Assembly: GCA_002898935.1 (NCBI GenBank)
Contig: BEII01000091.1
Location: 1-6,994, forward strand
Origin: a bacterium HR32
GTDB taxonomy: Bacteria > Sysuimicrobiota > Sysuimicrobiia > Sysuimicrobiales > Sysuimicrobiaceae
DNA: 6,994 nt
Direction: 5' to 3'
The notes under the pieces are model-generated. The model worked only from the letters and a program-made list of their open reading frames with translations, had not been told where the DNA came from and made no database searches. The position numbers and the translations under genes are program-made. Positions 1-6,658 of this stretch are shown piece after piece (the first letter of the stretch is position 1; each line of letters begins with the position of its first letter).

Positions 1-58
1 GAACTTCTACACGTACGGGGTGCCCTCCACCGCCTGGGAGGCCGCCGCAGCCCGGTAG
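1..58 (+). CDS. C-terminal tail of an unrecognised upstream gene (5' partial)
   Basis: In the frame starting at base 2, 18 codons (NFYTYGVPSTAWEAAAAR) run to a TAG at 56-58. Seventeen of the 18 codons end in G or C, which matches the real genes here, and the stop lies just before the pobA Shine-Dalgarno, as expected for an upstream gene of the same operon. The tail is too short to assign to a family. If it is a gene, it is probably co-transcribed with pobA and may belong to aromatic metabolism, but that is inference from position only. The frame continuous with pobA is also open to the left edge, so this call rests on codon use and spacing. Confidence 0.45.
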   Translation, partial: NFYTYGVPSTAWEAAAAR

Positions 59-61
59 CCT

Positions 62-67
62 GGAGGT
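62..67 (+). promoter_or_regulatory. Shine-Dalgarno site for pobA
   Basis: GGAGGT lies 5 bases before the ATG at 73. It decides the start, because the pobA frame stays open to the left edge of the window. The protein beginning at this ATG also aligns from its first residues with known PobA proteins (M-x-T-Q-V-A-I-x-GAGP). Confidence 0.75.
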
Positions 68-72
68 CAAGG

Positions 73-1269
73 ATGCCGCGGACCCAGGTGGCCATCGTGG
101 GGGCAGGGCCCGCAGGCCTGCTGCTGAGCCACCTCCTGCACCAGGTGGGGATCCGCAGCGTGGTGCTGGAGTCCCGCAGCCGCGCACACGTGGAACAGCG
201 GGTTCGGGCCGGCGTGCTAGAGGACGGGACGCGGCAAATCCTGCTTCGGTGCGGGGTCGGAGAGCGCATGGCCCGCCAGGGCTTGGTGCACGAGGGCGTC
301 AACTTCGCCTTCGAAGGTTCCCTGCTGCACTTCGACTTTCCGGCCCTCACGGGCGGGCACACCATCACGGTGTACGGGCAGCAGGAGGTGGTGAAGGACC
401 TGATCCGCGCCCGCCTGGAGGCAGCAGGCGAGGTGTGGTTCGAGTGCGAGGCGGTGGCGGTACAGGGTCTGGAAGACCGCCCGCGGGTCGTGTACCGGGC
501 TCCCGACGGTTCCCAGGACGCCCTGGAAGCGGACTTCGTGGCAGGCTGCGACGGGTCCCACGGCGTCACGCGCGCTTGCCTGCCGGCCTCGGTCCGCCGC
601 GTCTACGAGAGGACCTACCCGTTCGCGTGGCTAGGGATCCTGGCGGAGGCGCCTCCCGCGTCCCACGAGCTCATCTACGTGAACCACCCGCGGGGCTTCG
701 CGCTGTTCAGCATGCGTTCCCCCACCCTTTCCCGGAACTACCTGCAGGTGCGGGCGGACGAGTCCCTGGACGGGTGGCCGGACGATCGCATCTGGGAGGA
801 GCTGGCGCGGAGGGTGGACCGCGCCGCTTCCCTCACGCCCGGGCCCGTGCGGGAGAAGGGCCTCACGCCCCTCCGCAGCCTGGTGGTGGAGCCCGTGCAG
901 TACGGGCGCCTGTTCCTGGCAGGCGACGCCGCCCACGTGGTGCCGCCCACGGGTGCCAAAGGGCTAAACCTGGCGGTGTGCGACGTGGTGGTGCTGGCCC
1001 GCGCGCTTCAGGACTACTACCGGGCCGGAGACGAGACAGCACTCAGAGCCTACACGGAGCGTTGCCTGGAGCACGTCTGGCAGGCCGAGCACTTCTCGTG
1101 GTGGATGACGAGCATCCTCCACCGGCTGGACGACCGGTTCGAGGAGGGGATGCAGCGCGCACAGCTCCGCGCCCTGCGCCGCAGCGAGGCCGCCCGCCGG
1201 TACCTGGCGGAGAACTACACCGGCGTGCACACCAGCGTGCGGTACGTGGAGTGGGTGCCCCTGACCTGA
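73..1269 (+). CDS. pobA: 4-hydroxybenzoate 3-monooxygenase (p-hydroxybenzoate hydroxylase)
   Basis: This cytosolic FAD enzyme hydroxylates 4-hydroxybenzoate to protocatechuate using NAD(P)H and O2, the entry step to protocatechuate ring cleavage. The 398-residue length is usual for the family (about 390-400). The N-terminal Rossmann motif GAGPAG is at 10-15, the FAD-contacting RVRAGVLE at 43-50 (R45 matches R44 of the Pseudomonas enzyme), and the DG motif GCDGSHG at 158-164. Substrate-site residues are present: Y202, S213 and R215 in HELIYVNHPRGFALFSMRS. The second FAD motif GDAAH is at 284-288, followed by VVPPTGAKGLN, and FSWWMTS at 341-347. Y382 in AENYTG corresponds to the second active-site tyrosine (Y385). 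The start is set by an ATG with a GGAGGT site. It follows a partial upstream gene by 14 bases and converges on the thiolase gene with a 2-base gap. The pyridine-nucleotide region differs from the Pseudomonas enzyme (see findings). Identification is secure; coenzyme preference is not known. Confidence 0.95.
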   Translation: MPRTQVAIVGAGPAGLLLSHLLHQVGIRSVVLESRSRAHVEQRVRAGVLEDGTRQILLRCGVGERMARQGLVHEGVNFAFEGSLLHFDFPALTGGHTITVYGQQEVVKDLIRARLEAAGEVWFECEAVAVQGLEDRPRVVYRAPDGSQDALEADFVAGCDGSHGVTRACLPASVRRVYERTYPFAWLGILAEAPPASHELIYVNHPRGFALFSMRSPTLSRNYLQVRADESLDGWPDDRIWEELARRVDRAASLTPGPVREKGLTPLRSLVVEPVQYGRLFLAGDAAHVVPPTGAKGLNLAVCDVVVLARALQDYYRAGDETALRAYTERCLEHVWQAEHFSWWMTSILHRLDDRFEEGMQRAQLRALRRSEAARRYLAENYTGVHTSVRYVEWVPLT

Positions 1270-1271
1270 CG

Positions 1272-2438
<1,167 letters not shown>

Positions 2439-2443
2439 GGCGC

Positions 2444-2450
2444 ACCTCCT
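2444..2450 (-). promoter_or_regulatory. Shine-Dalgarno site for the thiolase gene
   Basis: AGGAGGT on the minus strand lies 5 bases before the ATG at 2438. It decides the start against a reading frame that stays open upstream to about 4088. Confidence 0.8.
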
Positions 2451-2457
2451 CACGCCC

Positions 2458-2463
2458 ATTCTA
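2458..2463 (-). promoter_or_regulatory. Candidate -10 element for the thiolase gene
   Basis: On the minus strand TAGAAT matches TATAAT at five of six positions. It is one of very few A/T-rich spots in the divergent spacer. I see no convincing -35 at 16-18 bases. Transcription would begin near 2451, right at the Shine-Dalgarno, leaving a very short leader, so this is tentative. Confidence 0.25.
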
Positions 2464-2485
2464 CGCCCCTCGCGGCAGGTTTCCG

Positions 2486-2515
2486 GCCGCCAGTGTGGTC
2501 TGTTATCCTGGCGGC
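2486..2515. promoter_or_regulatory. Inverted repeat in the thiolase/lysA divergent spacer, possible operator
   Basis: GCCGCCAG (2486-2493) and its exact reverse complement CTGGCGGC (2508-2515) are separated by 14 bases. Half-site centres are 22 bases apart, about two helical turns, as for a dimeric repressor. The repeat straddles the candidate lysA -10 at 2504-2509. A GC-rich 8-bp dyad can arise by chance, and an RNA hairpin is an alternative only if transcription starts further upstream. Confidence 0.3.
2501..2509 (+). promoter_or_regulatory. Candidate extended -10 promoter for the lysA unit
   Basis: TGTTATCCT fits the extended -10 form TGnTATnnT. The hexamer TATCCT matches TATAAT at four positions. 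The best -35 guess is TTTCCG at 2480-2485 (18-base spacer, three of six matches), which is weak. Initiation would fall near 2515-2517, about 22 bases before the GTG and just upstream of the Shine-Dalgarno. It is the only candidate I see for the six-gene unit. Confidence 0.35.
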
Positions 2516-2525
2516 GGCCACAGCG

Positions 2526-2532
2526 AGGAGGT
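2526..2532 (+). promoter_or_regulatory. Shine-Dalgarno site for lysA
   Basis: AGGAGGT lies 5 bases before the GTG at 2538 and supports that non-ATG start. Confidence 0.75.
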
Positions 2533-2537
2533 GAGGC

Positions 2538-3851
2538 GTGCGCGACGAGTACCCACGCGGTGCGGACGGGCGCTTGATGGTGGGCGGCTGCGACGCGGTG
2601 GAGCTGGCCCGGCGTTTCGGCACGCCGCTCCACGTGATCGACGGCGACCGCCTGCGGGCGAACCTCCACGCGTACCGGGAGGCTTTTGCACGGCACGCGC
2701 CCTCCGGGCAACCGGTGTTCGCGTCGAAGGCGCTGTGCGTGGTGGCCACCTGCCAGCTGGCCCATGAGGCCGGGTTCTGGCTGGACGTGGCGTCCGGGGG
2801 CGAGCTGTACACCGCGCTGCGGGCCGGGGTCCCCGCCGACCGCCTGGTGTTCCACGGGAACTACAAGACGCCAGAAGAGTTGCGCTGGGCGGCGGAGGTC
2901 GGGGTCGGCCGCGTGGCCGTGGACAACCTGCACGAGCTCGAGGAGCTGGACAGGATCGCCCGGGCGGCGGGGCGGGTGGTGGACGTGTGGCTGCGCGTGA
3001 CCCCGGGGATCGAGCCGCACACCCACCGCGCCATCCAGACCGGAGGCGTGGACACCAAGTTCGGGTTTGGGATCCCCGACGGCGCCGCGCGCGGCGCGGT
3101 GCGGAACACGCTGGAACTCCCGGGCCTGCGCCTGCGGGGCTTCCACAGCCACATCGGCTCCCAGATCCTGGAACTGGAACCCTTCGAGGAGAACGCGCGG
3201 GCGGTGCTGGACTTCGCCGCAGAGGTGCGGGCGGAGACGGGCTTCGTCGCGGAGGAGGTGAACCTGGGCGGTGGGCTCGGCATCCGGTACACGAGCGCCG
3301 ACCGGCCACCGTCCATCGAGGAGTACGTAGCGGCCGTGGCCCGGGCCATGCAGGCGGCGTGCGCGCGGCTCGACTACCCGGTCCCCAAGCTGTTCCTGGA
3401 GCCCGGCCGGTCGGTAGTGGGCCCCGCCGGGGTGACCCTGTACACCGTGGGCCCGGTCAAGCGCATCCCGGGCGTGCGGACGTACGTGGCCACGGACGGC
3501 GGCATGTACGAGAACCCGAGACCCGCCCTGTACGGTGCGCGCTACGAAGCCGTGCTGGCCGCCCGCCCCGACGACCCGCCGGCGGAGGTGGTGGCCCTCG
3601 CGGGCCGGTGCTGCGAGTCGGGCGACGTGCTGATCTGGGAAGCGCACCTGCCGGCGGTACGGCCCGGCGACGTGCTGGCGGTGTTCTCCACGGGCGCGTA
3701 CACGTACTCCATGGCCAGCAACTACAACCGGTTCCCGCGGCCCGCGGTGGTCCTGGCGGAGGGAGGCCGCGCGGCGGTGGTGGTCCGGCGGGAGACGTAC
3801 GAGGACCTGGTGCGGCTGGACGTGCCCTTCGCCGAAGCGGTACGGGTGTGA
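2538..3851 (+). CDS. lysA: Diaminopimelate decarboxylase
   Basis: This PLP enzyme (fold type III, alanine-racemase-like barrel) decarboxylates meso-diaminopimelate to L-lysine, the last step of lysine synthesis in the cytosol. The length of 437 residues is normal. The Schiff-base lysine is K64 in FASKALC. Next come DVASGGEL at 83-90, HTHRAIQTGGVDTKFGFG at 161-178 (the family H-x-TG-x-xDTKFG region), HSHIGSQ at 203-209, the phosphate-binding glycine loop NLGGGLG at 242-248, and EPGRSVVGPAG at 288-298. The cross-dimer active-site motif CESGD is at 359-363, then GAYTYSMASNYN at 386-397. The C-terminus RRETYEDLVRLD is typical of LysA and not of ornithine or arginine decarboxylases. The GTG start is supported by AGGAGGT. 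It is the first gene of a six-gene unit, followed after 3 bases by the M50 protease gene. Confidence 0.96.
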   Translation: MRDEYPRGADGRLMVGGCDAVELARRFGTPLHVIDGDRLRANLHAYREAFARHAPSGQPVFASKALCVVATCQLAHEAGFWLDVASGGELYTALRAGVPADRLVFHGNYKTPEELRWAAEVGVGRVAVDNLHELEELDRIARAAGRVVDVWLRVTPGIEPHTHRAIQTGGVDTKFGFGIPDGAARGAVRNTLELPGLRLRGFHSHIGSQILELEPFEENARAVLDFAAEVRAETGFVAEEVNLGGGLGIRYTSADRPPSIEEYVAAVARAMQAACARLDYPVPKLFLEPGRSVVGPAGVTLYTVGPVKRIPGVRTYVATDGGMYENPRPALYGARYEAVLAARPDDPPAEVVALAGRCCESGDVLIWEAHLPAVRPGDVLAVFSTGAYTYSMASNYNRFPRPAVVLAEGGRAAVVVRRETYEDLVRLDVPFAEAVRV

Positions 3852-3854
3852 GGC

Positions 3855-4457
3855 GTGCTCGGCCTGGAACCGCTTCCGCTCCTGTACACCGCGGTGAGCC
3901 TCGTGGTGGCCGCCACGGTGCACGAGTACGCCCACGCCTACGCGGCCGTACAGCTGGGCGACCCCACGCCGCGGTGGCTCGGCCGGCTCACGCTGAACCC
4001 GTTGGCGCACCTGGACCCCTTGGGCTCGCTGTTGCTGCTGCTGGCGGGCTTCGGCTGGGCCAAACCCGTCCCCGTCAACCCCAGGCACTTCCGCGACCCG
4101 CGCCAGGGCATGCTGCTCGTGGCCCTGGCAGGCCCGCTGGCCAACGTCACCCTGCTGGCGGCGCTGGGCCTCGTGTACCGCCTGGGCCTGCTTCCCGCCG
4201 GAGGCTGGGTCGCGGAGCTGTGGTTGCGCATGCTCTACGTGAACGCGGTGTTGGCGGTGTTCAACCTCCTGCCGATCCCGCCGCTCGACGGCTCCCGCAT
4301 CCTCGGGTCGTTGCTGCGGGGAGAGGCGGAGGCGGCGTTCAACAGGGTGCAGCCGTACGGCGCCCTCGTCCTCCTGGTGCTGGTGGCCGCCGGCTGGCTC
4401 GGCCCGCTCCTTCGGCCTCCGGTCTTCTGGCTGATCCGGTGGGCGGTGGGCGCGTGA
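3855..4457 (+). CDS. M50 family (site-2 protease type) intramembrane metalloprotease
   Basis: This small integral membrane zinc protease has 200 residues, typical of the short YwhC-like M50 group without PDZ domains. HEYAH at 23-27 is the HExxH zinc and catalytic motif, in the first hydrophobic segment. The family motif GWAKPVPVNP is at 67-76, AGPLANV at 92-98, and the third zinc ligand D145 in NLLPIPPLDG at 137-146. Hydrophobic segments are visible at about 8-30, 56-66, 86-113, 127-142 and 165-195. The substrate is unknown for most of this group. The GTG start is 3 bases after the lysA stop; GAGG overlapping that stop is too close to be a good ribosome site, so translation is probably coupled to lysA. 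The next in-frame GTG (3894) would leave too little sequence before HExxH. It lies upstream of scpA, a neighbourhood seen in Bacillota. Confidence 0.92.
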   Translation: MLGLEPLPLLYTAVSLVVAATVHEYAHAYAAVQLGDPTPRWLGRLTLNPLAHLDPLGSLLLLLAGFGWAKPVPVNPRHFRDPRQGMLLVALAGPLANVTLLAALGLVYRLGLLPAGGWVAELWLRMLYVNAVLAVFNLLPIPPLDGSRILGSLLRGEAEAAFNRVQPYGALVLLVLVAAGWLGPLLRPPVFWLIRWAVGA

Positions 4458-4470
4458 GGTCGCATCTTTC

Positions 4471-4476
4471 GGAGGG
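4471..4476 (+). promoter_or_regulatory. Shine-Dalgarno site for scpA
   Basis: GGAGGG lies 6 bases before the GTG at 4483, within the 25-base gap after the protease gene. This is the largest internal gap of the unit. I see no promoter or terminator in it. Confidence 0.65.
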
Positions 4477-4482
4477 TGTCAG

Positions 4483-5211
4483 GTGACGGAACGCCGGGGT
4501 CCTGTGGTGCGGGTTGCGGGCTTCGAAGGCCCCATCACCGAGCTCGTGCAGAAGGCCCACGCGGGCCAGGTGGACCTGCGGGACGTGCACCTGGGGGAGA
4601 TGGTTCAGAGGTACCTGCAGACGCTGCGCCAGCCCCTGGACCTGGAGGAGGTCACGGAGTTCCTGTGGGCCGCCTCCGCCCTCGTGGAGATCAAGAGCAA
4701 GAGCCTGCTCCCGCCGAAGCCGCAGCCCGAGGAGCCCGCAGCCACAGAAGAAGGGGAAGACCTGGCCCGGCGGCTGGAGGTGCAGTTGGAGGAGTACCGG
4801 GCGTTCCGCGAGGCGGCCGAGGCGCTGGCGGCCCTGGAGGCCGTCCAGCGACGGGTATTCACGCGGCCCGCGGACGAGGCGTCGGCGGGCGAGCTGCCCC
4901 TCGTGGGCGTCACGGTGGAAGACCTGTTCGCCGCCTTCCGGCGCGTGCTGGAGCGGGCGGAACAGAAGGTAGAAGAGATCCCCGCGGAAGGGGTCACGGT
5001 CGCGGACCGGATGCAGTTCATCCTCAGGACGTTGCGGCAGGCGCCGGGAGGCGTGGAGTTCGAGGCGCTGTTCGAGCCGGGGAGCTCCCGGCTTGTGATC
5101 ATCGTCACCTTCCTGGCGCTGCTGGAGCTCGTGCGGCACAGGCAAGTACGCGTGGCCCAGGCGGAGCCCTTCGGCCCGATCCGCCTGTACGCGGGTAGCG
5201 CGGATCCGTGA
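4483..5211 (+). CDS. scpA: Segregation and condensation protein A (kleisin of the SMC complex)
   Basis: ScpA is the kleisin that bridges the SMC heads and binds an ScpB dimer to condense and segregate chromosomes. The protein has 242 residues (family about 230-270). The N-terminal SMC-neck-binding region begins at FEGP (14-17), continues with VDLRDVHLGEMVQRYL, and includes the hallmark LVEIKSKSLLP at about 67-77. A charged, helical, variable middle follows (about 80-125), with ScpB contacts expected there. The C-terminal winged helix that binds the SMC cap reads VTFLALLELVRHRQVRV and then AEPFGPIRL, close to the family consensus. The start of the usual FEGP-LDLLL motif is altered to FEGPITELVQ (see findings). 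The GTG start has a good Shine-Dalgarno. The stop overlaps the scpB start by 4 bases (GTGA), which suits stoichiometric synthesis of the two partners. Confidence 0.93.
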   Translation: MTERRGPVVRVAGFEGPITELVQKAHAGQVDLRDVHLGEMVQRYLQTLRQPLDLEEVTEFLWAASALVEIKSKSLLPPKPQPEEPAATEEGEDLARRLEVQLEEYRAFREAAEALAALEAVQRRVFTRPADEASAGELPLVGVTVEDLFAAFRRVLERAEQKVEEIPAEGVTVADRMQFILRTLRQAPGGVEFEALFEPGSSRLVIIVTFLALLELVRHRQVRVAQAEPFGPIRLYAGSADP

Positions 5212-5792
5212 GCGAGCCCCGGGCGGACCAGACCCTGCGGTGCGCGCTGGAGTGCCTGCTGCTCGCAAGCGGCGGGCCGGTGCCGGTGCGCCGGCTCGCA
5301 GATGCCCTGGGCGTCAGCGAAGCCGAGGCGGAACGGTTGCTGGAGGAGCTGGCGCGGTCGTACGAGGGCCGCGGGCTCATGGTGCAGCAGGTGGCCGGCG
5401 GCTACCAGCTCTGCACGCGGCCGGAGTACGCGGAGTTCGTCACGCGCCTGGTTTCCGCGCAGGCCGAGCCCCTGTCGCGGGCCACCCTGGAGGCGCTGGC
5501 GGTGGTCGCCTACCGGCAGCCGGTGACGCGCGCGGAGGTGGAGGCGGTCCGGGGAGCCCGCAGCGACCACCACCTTCGCAAGCTTCTGGAACGCAACCTG
5601 ATCCGCGGGGTGGGCCGTAGACCAGGGCCGGGTAACCCCATCCTGTACGGGACTACGGACCTGTTCCTGCGGCACTTCGGCCTGCGCGACCTGAAGGACC
5701 TGCCGCCCCTGGCCGGGCGGAGGGTGCAGGACGCGCTGGCAGCAGGTGCGGCCCGGCAGGGCGAAGCTGAGTCGGACGGGGAGGGGCGGTGA
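5208..5792 (+). CDS. scpB: Segregation and condensation protein B
   Basis: ScpB dimerises and binds the middle of ScpA in the SMC-ScpAB condensin. The protein has 194 residues (family about 170-200). It shows two winged-helix domains: the first at about 8-85 (LRCALECLLLASGGPVPVRRLA, then a GGYQL strand near 64-68), the second containing LSRATLEALAVVAYRQPVTRAEVE and VRGARSDHHLRKLLERNLI, then the signature NPILYGTTDLFLRHFGL. The C-terminal tail (about 175-194) is charged and probably disordered. The GTG start shares the sequence GTGA with the scpA stop and has no clear Shine-Dalgarno, so translation is probably coupled to scpA. Its own stop overlaps the next gene by 4 bases in the same way. Confidence 0.95.
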   Translation: MSEPRADQTLRCALECLLLASGGPVPVRRLADALGVSEAEAERLLEELARSYEGRGLMVQQVAGGYQLCTRPEYAEFVTRLVSAQAEPLSRATLEALAVVAYRQPVTRAEVEAVRGARSDHHLRKLLERNLIRGVGRRPGPGNPILYGTTDLFLRHFGLRDLKDLPPLAGRRVQDALAAGAARQGEAESDGEGR

Positions 5793-6658
5793 GCTGGATC
5801 GCCCTACTCCTGGCGGTGCTGACGGTCGCGGTCCGGGCGGAGGCGGCTCCGGACCTGCGAGCGCGCGCGTACGTGCTGGTGGACGCCCGGACCGGGCGTG
5901 TTCTGGCGGAGCGCGACGCCCGCCTCCCCTGGGCTCCTGCGAGCACCACGAAGATCCTCACGGCCCTGTTGGTGGTGGAGTCTCTGGACCTGTCCGACGA
6001 GGTGGTGGTGAGCCGGAGGGCCGAGGCGCAGCGCAGGGGCGCGGTGGTGGGGCTGCGCAGCGGCGAGCGGCGGACGGTGGAGGAGCTGCTGTACGCGGTG
6101 CTCCTGCACTCCGCCAACGACGCCGCGGTGGCGCTGGCGGAGGCGGTCGCGGGAAGCGTGGAAGCCTTCGTCGCGCAGATGAACCGCAAGGCGCAGAGGC
6201 TCGGCGCGCGCCACACGCACTTCGTGAACCCTCACGGGCTCGACCACCCCGAGCACCGCTCCACCGCCTACGACCTGGCACTCCTGGCCCGGGCCGCTCT
6301 GGGCAACCCCACCTTGGCCAGGATCGTCCGCACCCGGACGTACGCGTACCGGACCGCGGACGGCGTGCGCGTGCTCGAAAACCGCAACCGACTGCTCGCG
6401 ACGTACCCCGGTGCCAACGGGGTCAAGACGGGCTGGACCGCACGCTCCGGGCCGTCCCTGGTGGCGTCCGCGGAGCGGGGCGGCCGGACGCTGGTCGGCG
6501 TGGTCCTGGACTCTCCGGACGTCTTCGGGGACGCGGCCCGGCTGCTGGACTTCGGGTTCCAACTGTACCGCCTCCGCAGCCGCACACGGCCCGGAGGGGG
6601 GCGCCTGACCGCTCCGCCCGAGCGTTCGGCGCAGCGGCCTTTGGATTCGCTGTGGTGA
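5789..6658 (+). CDS. Serine-type D-alanyl-D-alanine carboxypeptidase (peptidase S11, DacF/DacB-like)
   Basis: This exported penicillin-binding protein trims the terminal D-Ala of peptidoglycan stem peptides. All three catalytic motifs are present: SxxK as S52-T-T-K55 (ASTTKILTALL), SxN as S108-A-N110 (HSANDAAVALAE) and KTG at 213-215 (GVKTGWT). FVNPHGLDHPEH (145-156) and TAYDLALLAR (159-168) are also family signatures. The first 20 residues look like a secretory signal (hydrophobic 4-15, possible cleavage after AEA or AEAA), but the n-region MSW has no lysine or arginine. No upstream start is possible, because an in-frame TGA lies at 5768-5770. At 289 residues it stops soon after the catalytic domain, lacking the C-terminal PBP5 beta domain and amphipathic anchor of longer DacA/DacF proteins. 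GGAGGGG at 5780-5786 lies just before the GTG, which overlaps the scpB stop. LysA in the same unit draws on the same diaminopimelate pool used in stem peptides. Confidence 0.93.
   Translation: MSWIALLLAVLTVAVRAEAAPDLRARAYVLVDARTGRVLAERDARLPWAPASTTKILTALLVVESLDLSDEVVVSRRAEAQRRGAVVGLRSGERRTVEELLYAVLLHSANDAAVALAEAVAGSVEAFVAQMNRKAQRLGARHTHFVNPHGLDHPEHRSTAYDLALLARAALGNPTLARIVRTRTYAYRTADGVRVLENRNRLLATYPGANGVKTGWTARSGPSLVASAERGGRTLVGVVLDSPDVFGDAARLLDFGFQLYRLRSRTRPGGGRLTAPPERSAQRPLDSLW

Noticed and set aside
2486..2515. Rho-independent terminator in the thiolase/lysA spacer
   Set aside because: The spacer lies between two gene starts, the 14-base loop is long, and no T-run follows on either strand.
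2439..4088. N-terminal extension of the thiolase frame, antisense to lysA and the M50 gene
   Set aside because: The thiolase N-terminal motif and AGGAGGT fix the start at 2438. The extension is a low-complexity shadow of lysA.
4458..4482. Possible internal promoter or terminator between the protease gene and scpA
   Set aside because: The 25-base gap has a Shine-Dalgarno only. I see no hairpin, T-run or -10/-35 pair.
2987..4486. A 499-codon plus-strand frame across lysA and the protease gene
   Set aside because: Out-of-frame shadow of two secure genes, Arg/Gly/Pro-rich and without domains.
4339..5268. Minus-strand frame of 309 codons antisense to scpA
   Set aside because: Antisense shadow with no domain, no ribosome site and complete overlap with scpA and its flanks.
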